Part shown: piece by piece, positions 21,801 to 32,490 of the stretch
Position numbering within the stretch: the first letter of the stretch is position 1
How the letters are laid out: the number at the start of each line of letters is the position of its first letter
Origin: Isoperla grammatica
Taxonomy: Eukaryota > Arthropoda > Insecta > Plecoptera > Perlodidae
Direction of reading: 5' to 3'
Length of the DNA: 64,000 nucleotides
NCBI GenBank assembly: GCA_945910005.1
Contig: OX246747.1
Span: 4,326,670 to 4,390,669 of the forward strand
Translations under genes and position numbers: made by a program
Notes under the pieces: generated by a model
The model's input: only the letters and a program-made list of their open reading frames with translations
What the model was told of the DNA's origin: nothing
The model's database searches: none

Positions 21801-22655
21801 CTAGGAGTCGACCAACTGGAGGGTTTTGATGGGCTACTCGGTCGCACTCGAGGGGCTCTGACAATCAACGGAAACAGGATCCGGGCCTTTTGCAGCCTCC
21901 GGTTCCGTAGAGTATTGCAGATTCCGGGTCCTGAACCCTGGCCACCAGCGCTTTACTACCGCCGCCCGCTTTCCGGCAAGTGGGTGCCCCTTCTTCCCGA
22001 GACCAATAGGCGGTCGATCCTGCTCGACATCATGGTCAAGGGGCTCGGTATAGACGTTTCGGCAGAAGGCCAATGGTCGAATGATCGGGTCAACTGGAAA
22101 GGCCTAGCTCGGCCACCTTCGTTAGGCTTAGATTCCGAGGTGGTTTGGCGATTCAACAAGAACCGTCTAGCCGATCCCATATTCTTGTACCACGCAGGAC
22201 TGACCGCCTCCCGCCTGTGCCCATGGTGCCAGGTCGAGGGGACAGCCTGGCATATGCTGGTCTCATGTCGGCAGGCCACAGCCATGTGGCGGTTGGCTGA
22301 CTCCTTGATCAGGGGCATACTGGGACGCCCTAGACTGTCTCTGAGAGATCTCTATGTCGGGTTCTGGCCCGACAAGGCCTCCAATGCCACACTGATAGAT
22401 CTGGCCAACTATGTTCTCGTGTTGGCCAAGAGCACAGTCTACAGGCTCCTAGTATGCTATTTCAAGGATGGTAGGGTGCCTGCTCCCTACGAGGTTGTCC
22501 TAACGGCCCGTCTGAAGTCCCGCCTCCTCAAGGAGTATGCTTGGCATCTCGCGCGCGGGACGATTGACAGCTTTAGGGCAAAGTGGTGCGAGAGAGAGGC
22601 GTTCTGTTCCATCCTTGATGGAGAGCTCCTCTTTAGCCAAGCACTATCCCAGTGA
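18828..22655 (+). CDS. LINE ORF2: APE endonuclease and reverse transcriptase
   Basis: The frame is open from 18,813; the first ATG is 18,828 (MGEAKIITLN), giving 1,275 codons. The endonuclease (residues ~1-235) shows LLQETN, VGGDFNCTL and FSDHLALL. RT motifs: KGKAPGIDGLTPEFY (~463), NWRPISLL, LSLDQQGAFDRV (~590), GIRQGCPLSG and GYADDFSAF (~694). A C-terminal zinc knuckle, CPWCQVEGTAWHMLVSC, lies near residue 1,128 (CX2CX7HX4C). All catalytic residues are present and there are no stops, so it may be active. TAA-rich 3' tail and the adjoining sister copy suggest integration at microsatellites. Confidence 0.88.
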   Translation: MGEAKIITLNTKSVRSDSKWSQLSTFLDRHFPDVILLQETNTPSAPLPLLISKYTFYVNSPVQVCTGTMIGLRKSSPIVFRAHNILCPGYLQELVLEIPATKRSLHVICVYLPHDQHVALDVLGLLERHIRDVRGAAGTDAQIVVGGDFNCTLNPNIDRSSGNERYPRLVNQLRNTVTAADLTDLWREFYPVDPGFTFVGNAPFHSASRIDRFNATPDVTTTVTGVRVLPSFSDHLALLTALSLRTPKFASPFWRFDNSLLDDPCFGDCVRELLTSFEARRHMYASLHHWWDALKQEISTTTIRFVRLRRQLNDETFIRLERRVDQIVSNPLLGGHTTTDLARANEQVRDAYTRRSERLLAHSRYEQLLAIDSPAAPNLARDMAPTFQPLKQLRFEGRIVSDGSSLCTATKQHFQEVYSAMPVAIDGDSPLYEFLPTLSRFQRESLDRPFTHHELSEALGSLNKGKAPGIDGLTPEFYSFFWNELSDPFKSVLECSLVDEFLPKSAQKSILTLLPKSGDRMEIKNWRPISLLTVDYKILARALATRLSEVVSCLVHPDQGYCIPGRTIFDSVHLHRDVLEYANSEGVPLAVLSLDQQGAFDRVNHDHLFHLLRTYGFGESFVSALRTLYAGATCHVRVGCCLTAPFVFGRGIRQGCPLSGLLFSLTAEPFLRLCRTKLEGFSLPGMPERRLVVSGYADDFSAFIANNQDFDRLREVYDVYSAQSGAKLNAEKSMGLWAGSWIGRLDAPLGFAWSNEGAKVLGVVLGNTPGVVARSLKELLTKFMAAVHRWRFRSSAMSLRGRVLVANQFLAPRLWYTFQIIPPPLALINRLQGELANFVWAGRRHWTRLRELCAPLHLGGLGLVHLASKVAMFRVLYAHRYLSNLDDHPCHAMTRHFLGKFRRLGLGWQVLFHPQIGGPAARSTSDFLRTVLVAWFSLQIKLRNFPSTIWGLRDVPLTLTSLIPTATSPFIPTWSSLGCTTLGDLLVGNEWLGVDQLEGFDGLLGRTRGALTINGNRIRAFCSLRFRRVLQIPGPEPWPPALYYRRPLSGKWVPLLPETNRRSILLDIMVKGLGIDVSAEGQWSNDRVNWKGLARPPSLGLDSEVVWRFNKNRLADPIFLYHAGLTASRLCPWCQVEGTAWHMLVSCRQATAMWRLADSLIRGILGRPRLSLRDLYVGFWPDKASNATLIDLANYVLVLAKSTVYRLLVCYFKDGRVPAPYEVVLTARLKSRLLKEYAWHLARGTIDSFRAKWCEREAFCSILDGELLFSQALSQ

Positions 22656-22904
22656 AGCTCATATATATTTTCAGTTACTGACCGGTAGGGTTTGCTCACC
22701 CAAACCCTAATATTAATAATTTTGTAAGTATTTTGGACGGAAGGAAGAAGCCCATTAGGCTCTTCCTAGTTATTTTTTGTTTTCTCTGCCATACATTATT
22801 AACGTCCTCAAAATTGCTTTCCCTCAGCATTTAGTTCTTTTGTTTAAGTTTTGAGAAAAATATATCCTTTTGGAACAACGTTTTCTCTCCCCTATCGGTC
22901 CATT

Positions 22905-22906
<2 letters not shown>

Positions 22907-22956
<50 letters not shown>

Positions 22957-22970
22957 CACACACACACACA
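22907..22970 (+). repeat. (ATA)n-(CA)n microsatellite joining two LINE copies
   Basis: About 45 bp of ATA then about 17 bp of CA repeat. It is the 3' tail of the first LINE and the 5' border of the second. Confidence 0.92.
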
Positions 22971-24204
22971 CTGCGGAATGCGAGACGTTCCCCTGACAGA
23001 AACGTCGCTTCTCCCAACGGCCACTTCTCCCTTCATTCCCTCATGGGCTTTGCTGGGTTGTAAAACGCTCGGGGACCTACTCAATGGTTCAGAGTGGACC
23101 GACGTCGACCGGTTGGAGGGCTTTGCCGAACAATCTGGTCGAGTTCGCCAAGCTCTTGGCGTCAACGGGAACAGGATCCGAGCCTTCTGCCATCTACGTT
23201 TTCGTGGCGTGAAAGATGTTCTGGGTCCTGAACCCTGGCCCCCAAATCTGTTGTATCGTCGCCCGTTGACCGGCGAGTGGGTCTCCCTGCTCCCTCAACA
23301 GCACAGGCGGTCGATCCTGCGTGACATCATGGTCAACTCCCTCCGCCTAGACGGTTCTCTAGAGGGACACTGGTCGCACGATCGAGTCAATTGGAGAGCT
23401 CTCGTTCGCTCACCCTCCCTTGGATTCGATTCCGAGGTCGTGTGGCGTTTCAACAAGAACCGTCTGGCAGATCCTATCTTCTTGTTCCACGCAGGGTTGG
23501 CCGCCTCTCGCCTGTGCCCCTGGTGCCAGGTCGAGGGTTCGGCTTGGCACATGATAGTGTCCTGTCGCCGGGCCGTGCAAATGTGGCGCCTGGCTGATTT
23601 GCTAATCAGAAACTTACTGGGTCGCCGTGGATTGTCTGCTCGAGAGCTCTATGTCGGGTTCAGTCCCGACAATACCTCCACCTCCAACCAAATCGATTTG
23701 GCCAATTTTGTTCTCGTGTTGGCCAAGAGCACAGTCTACAGGCTACTTGTAAGCTTCTTCAAAGAGGACCGCGAGCCTGCGCTCTACGATCATGTCCTGA
23801 AAGCTCGTCTAAAGTCTCGCATCATCAAGGAGTACGCTTGGTACCTTGGTCGCGGAGCGATCGATGGCTTCATGGCAAAGTGGTGCGATAGGGGGGCGCT
23901 CTGCTCCATTGAAAATGGCGAGATTCTTTTTAGTCAAGCGCTTACACAGTAAAGCCAAATGTCTTTAGTCTTCGACCGGTAGGGTTTGTTTTTCCAAACC
24001 CAAACTTTGTTTTCATTCTTTCCTCCAATATCGACGGGAAGGAAGCAGGCCCTCAGCCTGCATCCTAAAGTGCAATTTTAAGTTGGATTTCTGTTCCATT
24101 CCTTGTAACTATCCCCTATTGATTCCGTCAGATTGAAGAGACTTGTTTCATGTTTTTGAGTTAACATATCCTTCTGGACATAGTTTTCTCTCCCCTATCG
24201 GTTT

Positions 24205-24290
<86 letters not shown>
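22971..24290 (+). mobile_element. 5'-truncated Tx1/L1-type LINE copy
   Basis: Contains only the last ~325 codons of ORF2 plus 3' UTR and an (AAT)n tail (24,209-24,290). The reading frame lines up with residues after about 950 of the upstream copy, starting at RDVPLTETSLLPTATSPF, and is open to the stop at 23,950-23,952. The C-terminal CCHC is kept (CPWCQVEGSAWHMIVSC). The 3' UTR again ends tctcccctatcggt followed by (ATA)n. The protein differs at many positions, so it is a related subfamily, not a local duplicate. Confidence 0.85.
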
Positions 24291-24291
<1 letters not shown>

Positions 24292-24388
24292 CCTTTATTT
24301 GCAAACAGGAATCAAAATCCCACTAGTGCAAACATAATACAATACAATATTATACACTCAGGTGACATGAGTAAGTAATAATAAAAAT

Positions 24389-24650
<262 letters not shown>

Positions 24651-24690
24651 ATAGACGAGCCCAAATAAGCAGTTAATATGTGTGTTTCAG

Positions 24691-25041
24691 ACGACTCCTT
24701 CAAGTTATCCATCTCTTCGAGTTACGTGCGCATCAACAAGTTTCGGCATTGGGTGGTCTTCAGATGTGACGTCACAGTGCCCCTCGTTGGGTGTCAGTTT
24801 CACTTCATCCCCAACCAGGAAAGCAACAACACCTTCCTAGACTTAAGTCAAGGCCCTAGAACTGAGTCGGGCCGCACCTTCCTTGGTATCAACGATTACA
24901 ACTACACGGGCCGTGGACTGGAAATGGGCGATTGTGGCATTCAGCTGGATGTGTTTGGCTTTAAACAGTGGTTTGTCGGATGTAGAGTTCGGGAACAGAA
25001 TGGATCCTGGAGATATGCCTTCGCTGACTTGTACGCAAGGA
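24691..25041 (+). CDS. Ig-like domain exon D1
   Basis: A 351-bp exon, phase 1-1: acceptor gtttcag before 24,691, donor A|gtgagtatg after 25,041. It encodes a 117-residue V-type domain with Cys26, Cys35, Cys82 and Cys98. The spacing of 9 between the first pair and the GDCGIQL segment copy the layout of exon A, so A and D are the same subtype with two likely disulfides (26-98 and 35-82). Sequons: NNT, NYT and NGS. The last exon base is A where D2 has G, a slightly weaker donor. It would follow B1 or B2 in frame. Confidence 0.82.
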
Positions 25042-26236
25042 GTGAGTATGATTGGTCCAGTGTTTAGCAACCCTGCTTCCAATGCCATAGTCGTGGGCAG
25101 AGGTTGATCAATGGGGGGGCACAATAAATTCCCAATGAATGTACTTCACGGCGGCGCCAATTGGGGGTGTGTGGGGGAATCTTCCCACAAAAAAGCACTG
25201 CTGGAGATTTTTTAGAGAGATGCATTTTTTAACATGTTTTTGAGCGTAATAGGAGGAGTACAGGTTATCTGTTCAATGGGTTAATTTCACACAAATATTT
25301 GTGGATATCAGTGATATCATCGTTACAAAGTGAAGAAAGTTGTCAGTCCCAAAGCCAAAATCTTGGCGGTAAGGCAACAGTTGATGTTGAGACCGGTCAG
25401 CTGATTCCAACGTAATTCTAATCTATATTCTCAAGTAAGATTAGAACCATTATGTCTGGCGTCAGCATTTTCGGCGCTTATTACGACAGGCCCTATATTG
25501 GACCTATTATTTCCCAGAACAAACGGGCAAGGCAGGTGGAGCAACACTGACATTTTGAGGAATATATTTAGAATGAGGAAAGTTCTATAGGTCCTCTTCT
25601 CAACTTTTTCGATCGACAGGCGTATACGGTATACCCTGGGACAAATTCTATTTAAAAAAAAAAGCCCACCCATCCTAATGCCCCCCCCCCCCCCCTCCTG
25701 CGCACGCCTTCGTCCAATGCAGAAGATTCCGGGTTCAAATCCCGTTCAGGAAGAAGTTTTTTTAACTTTTTATGTGGATTCAATTCCATTACTTCTTGGC
25801 TTAGGAATAAATACACGGTGACTTTGGGGCCGTCCTAGCAACGAAGCACTCAATTATTTCAAAGTTGTTCTGAATCGGCCTTGTTGATTTTCGCATTTGT
25901 CTACAGGGGAGCTCCTAGTTCAGTTACAAGTTAGCTTCTCAGTGCTAAGGTTTGTAACGACAGATGTACGGGCGACTACGCGTAAGGATGTAACTTTAAC
26001 TGAACAGAGGATCTGATCGCGCCGGAACGTATCGGAACACAGTTCCGGTTCGTTTCACACGTACGTGTTGTTGTTCCGTCTCGTCAAAATATGAGAAATA
26101 GCGCTGACGAACCACACGTATTTGTTAAGAAGTGCTCTAAGTGTAGCGGTATAAGCCGATATGCAAAGCGTACAGGCGGCATTCTATACCCAGAGAGCCG
26201 TTAGTGTCAATTAATTAAGGCGTATATATTTAAACT
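25042..26236 (+). repeat. D-downstream intron (unit 1) with SINE
   Basis: The 25,905-26,200 part is homologous to 35,335-35,637 (acgacagatgtacgggcgac, ggcggcat-ctatacccaga). The 25,042-25,680 part shows a C-rich run at 25,681 and no gene. A tRNA-derived SINE lies at about 25,700-25,850. Confidence 0.65.
25700..25850 (+). mobile_element. tRNA-derived SINE-like repeat (copy 1)
   Basis: The B-box-like gggttcaaatccc is followed by cttcttggcttaggaataaa. The same order, reversed, occurs at 43,400-43,570, where the tRNA-like head is better preserved (tggtccagtggttagca as an A-box region). It is non-functional as a tRNA. Confidence 0.6.
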
Positions 26237-27055
26237 AGGAAAACGCTCTGTTTGACGCGTTGATAAGCGAGCGCGTCAATATCTACGAACTTTCTGGCGA
26301 AAAGTTTTCAATGCTAATACCAACAACAATTAACAACAATTCAAGAATGCGCTTTGCAAAAATTGTTCTTATTTCCATGGCTATTATACTTTCCGACATT
26401 GTTGTATGCAGTGCAATGTGCGTTGCTAAGAATTTTCGTGGTCATGTTTTCAACACGGTCCACCACCGTTACTAACACTTATTGACAGCAATAGAAATGT
26501 AATTTCTGCCTCTAATACGTATCGGATCGCGTTTACATTAGTATATTCGTGACCGGACAAAAATTTACTATAAGATAGCCACCTCACATTTTGCCGTTAC
26601 TGCGTTTTAGATAAATATTTTCGAGTAACTTTCGTGTAACTTTGCCAATAATTATCAGATTGCCATTACATTAACATATTCGTGACCGAAAAAAGCTTTA
26701 AAAAAATATGGCTATCTCACATTTTGCCGCCATTTTGTTTCAGAAAAATATTTTGCAGTAACTTTGTAACTTTTCGAACGATTTTGCCCCTCAAAACTAT
26801 ACACCTTCAATCCACATCGAGGCTTGTGGATGTTCCAAATTTCAAGTTGATCGGACTTTCCGTTCGACCGCTATCGACGGACATAAACAAAAAAACAAAA
26901 AAAAACAAACACACAAACAAAAAAAACAAAAAACAGAACGAAGTGCCATAAGAGTCAAGTGGAAACGCTCGCTTCCCTCGCTTAAAAATTATATCGGAGG
27001 GGTAACAATATGAGAAGATATTTCATACCATTTTTACCAATATCATTATTTCGAT
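26237..27055 (+). repeat. Unclassified AT-rich repeat between units 1 and 2
   Basis: Opens with actaggaaaacgctctg, related to the left end of the monomer element at 16,351. It holds two diverged ~115-bp direct units (each with tattcgtgacc and ctcacattttgcc). Then tcgaccgctatcgacggaca and an A-rich tract (26,888-26,940). The part 26,545-26,885 recurs inverted at 49,035-49,245. No gene seen. Confidence 0.55.
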
Positions 27056-27345
27056 GCTGTATATAAAAAGCGATCTTGAAATGTGGCTAAAAAACGGTAA
27101 TTTTTCCTGGTTTATTAGACCTTATAACCACGAGCCAAAAATATTAGCCGATTTATTACTGCAGTGGTTCTCAACCTTTTTTGACTCAAGGCACCCCAAG
27201 CTTACATTCAGTAGCTAAATACAACTGGTTATACTTTTCCAAACGGTAAATTCCTGCGTGAAGACAAGAAAATGCAATCATTTCGCTTCCCGTCTTCGAA
27301 AGTTTGGAATATATACAACTTGTTGTGTTGTTCTGTCGCATACAG
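27056..27345 (+). repeat. Duplicated intron upstream of exon A2 (uninterrupted)
   Basis: The empty-site version of the intron that carries a LINE in unit 1: gacaagaaaatgcaatcatt runs on without a break. The acceptor region is tgttctgtcgcatacag, ending at 27,345. Confidence 0.75.
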
Positions 27346-27672
27346 ACCAGATCCACATAGCGGTGGAGGTGGAACCCAGGATGCAGGTCGTCCTACCAGG
27401 CCAAAACCTTAACCTCATGTGCAAAATTCTCGAGTCCGCGATCACCTGCATCATAGAAATGAATGGTCTGCATTACCTCAACTTCAATGAAGGTTCCCGA
27501 TCTCCTGACTCGCGGCCACCCCACGTCTACGCTGGAAGGGGGCTGCAGAGAGGCGAGTGTGGGCTCAGACTTACCAACGTGTCGGAGCTAAATAATGGAC
27601 TTGCTTTCTGTCGCGTGGGGAATGACCCCCTGGACGCCAGGGGTGTTGGATTTATCAGCATAATAGTCGCTG
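27346..27672 (+). CDS. Ig-like domain exon A2 (diverged)
   Basis: A 327-bp exon, phase 1-1, donor G|gtgagttag after 27,672. It is one codon shorter than A1/A3. It keeps the four cysteines expected for the two main disulfides (26, 35, and those in RGECGLRL and LAFCRV) but has lost the extra pair: the segment equal to NCYEDALC reads NFNEGSRS. About a quarter of residues differ from A1, while A1 and A3 are almost identical. The frame is open, so the exon is probably functional but diverged. Confidence 0.8.
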
Positions 27673-28879
27673 GTGAGTTAGTCTACAGATACCACGTTAA
27701 CAAGTAGTTGTAGCTGGTTTGGGTCGGCCAGGAAGTAGTGATTACAACGTTCTTCGTTAGATAATATTTTGACGTCTAGAGAAAGAACTTAAAGGGATAG
27801 TCACGTGAATAACTAAAAAACTTTCATTTGTATATGTCCACCCTCAAATATGGAAAACATGACTAAAAGATACCATACTTTAAAAGCAGGTGGGTTTAAA
27901 TAAAAGAAAACGCGATTTTTTGGCTTGTTGCTACCAAGTAGCATCGTGCAACTTTTATCATGGTAATTCCCATCTACAAAAAAGTGTTGCCTTGAGATAG
28001 TAAAACCACCTCTAAAATTGGCACTTATCAAAAATCGATTACGAGTTTAAATGTGCATCGTTTTTCTACCGATTACATGCTTTTTATTACGAAGATGAAT
28101 TTCTACAAAATGCCCTGCAATTAATTGTTTGTGACTTTATGTGTCGGAAAGTTGCAATCGGTTTTGAGCGGCACTGTACGCAGTCGCCGAGTGTTGCGGC
28201 TGGTCTCGTATAACACAATGAGTGCTCTGTCTATCGGGAAGGCGCCAGCGACCTCAGAACCGATACAGCTGCACTACGCGTTAGAAGAAAAATGCAGCAG
28301 AGCTGGCGAAGGGAATCTAGTAGAATAGCTAAATGTTCACTATTTTTTTCTTTGCATTGAAGCAATTTATATCAAGTTTATTGAAAACATAAAAGAATTT
28401 CATGCACTTTTGACTCATTGATGATTTTTTTATTTTTCACTTGACTACTCCTTTAAAGAACGGGACAAGTAGGAGGAAAAGTTTAAAATGGGGGATGGAA
28501 AGGAAAGGGGTGAAGCGGGGGAAAAAAGAACTCATTTAGTCGCAAACAAAAATCAACAGATTACTGGCGTTCTTTCAAACACACCCAGAAGTGTGTTTTC
28601 TATTGTGGAGTGACCCAGCCTCACTACTACGTCAACTCTGTGCTGGATCGCATTTTATAATTACTGAACCTGTTTCAAGTAGATATTAGGATATTGATTT
28701 ATTGATTTAATTGGTGTTTAACAACATAATCAAATGTTTTGTAATGCGGTATACATTGGCGAACCTTGAGAGGGGTGGGGGGGGGGGGGGTGGGGGGTGT
28801 GTGTTATGGAGGTTACAACCCAGCCCCCCCCCCCCCCTCCTGCCCACAAAGCCCACGAAACTCACTTTTATTATTTTCT
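27673..28879 (+). repeat. Duplicated intron downstream of exon A2
   Basis: Homologous to 4647-6116 but without the family-1 MITE (empty site gactaaaagatacc near 27,862). Contains G-rich and C-rich homopolymer runs at 28,775-28,840. No gene is seen. Confidence 0.7.
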
Positions 28880-28975
28880 TTATAATGAGCTTGTATATTT
28901 TACAACATAACAATGACCTGTAATAAAAACAGATCTTGTTTATTTTACTACATAACAATAACCTGTTATTCACAA
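28880..28975 (+). repeat. 45-bp minisatellite (unit 2, two units)
   Basis: Only about two units of the array that has nine units at 6117-6515. Confidence 0.8.
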
Positions 28976-29369
28976 CCACATCGTAGTAACCCCTGACGAG
29001 GCCCTGAATAATTTATCTAAATGCCAAGGAGGCTCGACATAAGACATGTCGACTACAGAGACGATTACATAATCACTTAAGTTTAAAACTAAAATTTGAA
29101 ACTTGAGAATGACGTTAGGCCGTTCTTAAAAAATTAAAAAATGTTTTAGAAATAAGAAGTCGTGAAGCCATTGTACAGATCGAAAGATCGAAAGTCCTAA
29201 ACACGCATATTTATTGTTTCCACTGCGTGTGACAACGGGCAACATGTTGTTATTTCTAGTATGCGGCATGTTGCCAGTGCGTCAAAATAGGTGTGGCATG
29301 CTACACGTGTTGCCCCATGTAGCATGCGCTACTTGTGGAGACTTGTAGCAAACCACAAACGTATTTCCA

Positions 29370-29740
29370 CCAAGGCAACAGTTGTCTGGCTGACTTTGAC
29401 CGACGAGTATGTCTTGCAGACTATTGCAGCAGCAGCGTACATCGTTATTTACCATGGACGTAGGAGAAGACGTCCCCGATGGTGGAGACGAGAATTATTT
29501 ATGAGGTAAAATCAAGCACAGGACGATTTTTTTGACAAGTTGTTGGCTGACGACAAAGCACATTTTAAAAATTGTACGCGGATGAGCCAGAAAGATTTTG
29601 AATTTATGCTGGTAAAAGTTGGGCCCATAATTGAAAAGGACGATACCAAATTTCGTGAGGCAATACCTATCAATGCCGTGTTACGTGTACCATGGCTGGA
29701 TCAGTATGCTTATAGGGAGAGTAATTTGAAAAAAATATAA
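29370..29740 (+). pseudogene. Harbinger transposase N-terminal fragment
   Basis: The peptide HGRRRRRPRWWRREL followed, after a stop and frame change near 29,508-29,540, by CTRMSQKDFEFMLVKVGP and KDDTKFREAIPI. This order (basic RRRR..W box, RMS...FE.LL..V.P.I.K.DT.FR.AI) is that of invertebrate HARBI1/ALP1-like transposases. The DDE core is absent. The same fragment is more decayed at 42,350-42,660. Confidence 0.7.
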
Positions 29741-29889
29741 ATATTTAAAAAGCTAAATTAATGGCGGCAAGTGAACACTGAAATAACAGAAACGTTAATT
29801 AATTGTCCTAGTGCTGTTAAATTGATATTAATTAAATGATGTATTTTTGAGAAAGATGCAAATTGTATTATTATAATTTATGCGGTTAT

Positions 29890-30030
<141 letters not shown>

Positions 30031-30169
30031 TATTATATGTAGTATGGTATTTTTACATGGGGTAACGCGTCGCAATCTAATCTGAATAAATAAATAAGCT
30101 TACAAAACCGACTGATTCATTTGTTCACTTGCTCAGTTGAAAATGAGACCGGAGATAATATTTATTTAA

Positions 30170-30670
30170 AAGGAGATGTGTTACCGGTTAATCAATTATA
30201 TATGTACAGGCTTTCAATACAATTCAATTTTAAATCTAACTTTAAAACACCCATTCATCGTTCCATCGCAACGCGTTCTCAAAATACAGCTTTTTAATTT
30301 GCGCCGAATTATAACAATAAGCATGGAGCCAGGATTCTTAAAGTAATAATTCCTAGTATTTTTAATGATTTGTCTCAGTATATAACCGCGCTTCCCTCAC
30401 TTAGTCAACTTAAAAGAGGAGTTAAAGATTTCTATATAAATTAAAATAATAATGACACAGTTACGTTTAGTCTCGGTTATGTTTTCTTTGCTTTGGTAGC
30501 TTATTATGTGTATGTTGATGTTTAAAATCTTCATTTTCTTCACAATTATTTTAATATTTTTTTTATTTTTAAATTAATTATGTTTATTTTAAATTATTTG
30601 TGGTTTTTGTGTATTTTGTTTCTTTTGGGGAGAGCCCCACAGTCAAGCCTTAGGGCTAAGTGGGATAACA
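30170..30670 (+). mobile_element. LINE 3'-terminal fragment
   Basis: In one frame at 30,258-30,444 the sequence reads RSIATRSQNTAF, a stop, then NKHGARILKVIIPSIFNDL and a final SQLKRGVKDFYIN with stop. This is the usual end of CR1/Jockey-type ORF2 (TR....T.HG...L......N.L...LK..). The 3' UTR motif ccacagtcaagccttagggc recurs after the Penelope copy at 60,360. Confidence 0.55.
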
Positions 30671-30729
30671 ATACATGTCCTATGTATACTTTTGTGTCGA
30701 TATAACTCTCAATAAAAAAAAAAATTATT

Positions 30730-30760
<31 letters not shown>

Positions 30761-31430
30761 CTATTATTATCATTTTTTTATTATTATTAAAAAAAGTGAG
30801 AAAGGATGTGATAATACTAAGAAAGGACTGGAAAGTAGTTTAGAAGAAGATAGAGAGGCTAATCTTGAATGCCGACCCAACGCAGACTTGGACGTGGCAA
30901 TAGATGGTGATGATTATTATTATTATTATTATTTTTATCAACCTCATTATTGTCCTCGTTGTAATTGTTTTGTTCAATTAAATTTCTTTTACATCATTTC
31001 TTCAGTGCTAGTTTAAAGGAAACAATAATTCTAGTAAGTATGCATCCGCCCCGCCCCCCAACCCCCCCCCCCAAACCACCACGGAATGCATCCTTATTTA
31101 CTTTTTTGTTTTTATAATCTTGGCGAGTTACATTCCATAATTCAGGAGCATTGTGATAATCTTCAATAAATTATACAGTTTTCTCACTAGACCACTCCAT
31201 CTTGTCGCACGGAACTTGTCGCATCAATCCACCCACTGCTGGATCCAGGCCGACACTGACGCATGCGGCGTGATTGTGGGCCCGACAGGTCGCGACACGT
31301 CGCATGCCACACGGCCGCATGCTACATGACGCACCGTGTCGACTCAGTTGAGAACCGACTGCTGTGTGCGACAATGTCGCGTGTTGCATGTCGCCCAAAT
31401 GTTGTCTCAGTGGAAACCAGGCTTTAGTGG

Positions 31431-32151
31431 AACAACCCATCACGAACAAATGAAACATAGACTAATAATTATTTATGAACACGTGTCTTAGTTATTAATT
31501 TGTTTATCAATATTTATCTTAGTTTAAACACAGTTTCAAACATAAAATAAGAAAATTACCAGAAAAGCAATAACTTTTGATACTGTGCTAGGTTTTTTTA
31601 TCTCTCTTCCCCAAAACCAAATCTTGCGTGCACCATTGAGTAAGGGCCAGTATCACCCAACCTTTAAACTAGCGATTTTCTGTGAATCGGAGATCAAAAA
31701 TAGCGCCAGGTAGAAGCCTCGATGCATTTTGTACGTAATGTTTTGTTGAAACTATGGTAACCAATCCGAAATTAGTAAATCGGCGGATTAAAAAGTTTGG
31801 CGAACTCCGACCATAGTCATGTATGTCATATAGGACATATGCCGATTTGTCGCTAGAGCTACCCAGTCTACCTATTCTACCCAGGTACCAAACGGTGAAG
31901 CAGATTGGAAGAAAAGGGATAAATTGGAGGAATTACGTCTATTAAAAAATAGACGGAAGAAAGGCAAATAGGAGAACATATAGTTTGTTCGCCCCCGACG
32001 AACGGCATATTCGCCACTGGTTCAAATTTTTTCCCGGTCCCAGACTGGGCTTTAGAAACTTCATAAGTAAACATTAAGTTGGCACTATTGCATCAGCATG
32101 AGAGTAGTCAGCTTGGGACAAGTCTGTCACTTTTTCTCCTCCACGTTTCAG
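31431..32151 (+). repeat. Duplicated intron upstream of exon B3
   Basis: Homologous to 7465-8241 and 43,951-44,722, including a family-2 MITE at about 31,643-31,815. Acceptor tttttctcctccacgtttcag ends at 32,151. Confidence 0.7.
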
Positions 32152-32490
32152 CCAAACCTGCCGCGCCGGTTCTCAAAGTCGAGCAAGGAAACCCCCTCGA
32201 AGCCTGGTGCCATGTGGACGGAGGACGCCCGGTGCCAAACATCACGTGGTACGTCGGCAACAAGGTGGTGCGCGACGACCGGGTGGACGATAAGCCGTGG
32301 AGCTACCAGGACGAGTGGAAGTGGCCGTGGGACGTACAACCGCACATGCAGAGCCTAGTGTACGTGACCCAGCCGGAGGACGAAGGCAGGTTGCTGAGAT
32401 GCGTAGTGACCCACGTAGCTCTCGAGGAACCGTTAGAGGTGACCGCTACCATCGCCCGGAGCGATCTTGGGGATCGGGTCGGTGGTCCCG
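32152..32490 (+). CDS. Ig-like domain exon B3
   Basis: A 339-bp exon, phase 1-1, donor G|gtgagtgac after 32,490. The Ig core Cys20, Trp33 and Cys84 is intact. The WYVGNKVVRDDRVDDKPW stretch is shared with B4. Small changes: Glu17 for Lys, Thr for Pro in VTQPEDEGRL. It lies 4.5 kb after A2 and 2.3 kb before D2 and completes the most regular of the three A-B-D units. Confidence 0.85.

Larger units (their letters stand above)
17560..22960 (+). mobile_element. Tx1/L1-type LINE, full-length ORFs
   Basis: A non-LTR retrotransposon with two intact ORFs overlapping at 18,813-18,816 and a 3' UTR containing ccggtagggtttg and ctctcccctatcggt, ending in (ATA)n. L1-style RT, the absence of RNase H, and a C-terminal CCHC suit the L1/Tx1 group. 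A 5'-truncated sister copy follows immediately downstream in the same microsatellite. The start of the element is uncertain because ORF1 begins directly at the border of the monomer repeat. Confidence 0.82.

Noticed and set aside
18327..22318. Several minus-strand ORFs of 60-120 codons opposite the Tx1-type LINE
   Set aside because: Antisense shadows of GC-rich ORF1/ORF2 without recognisable motifs.
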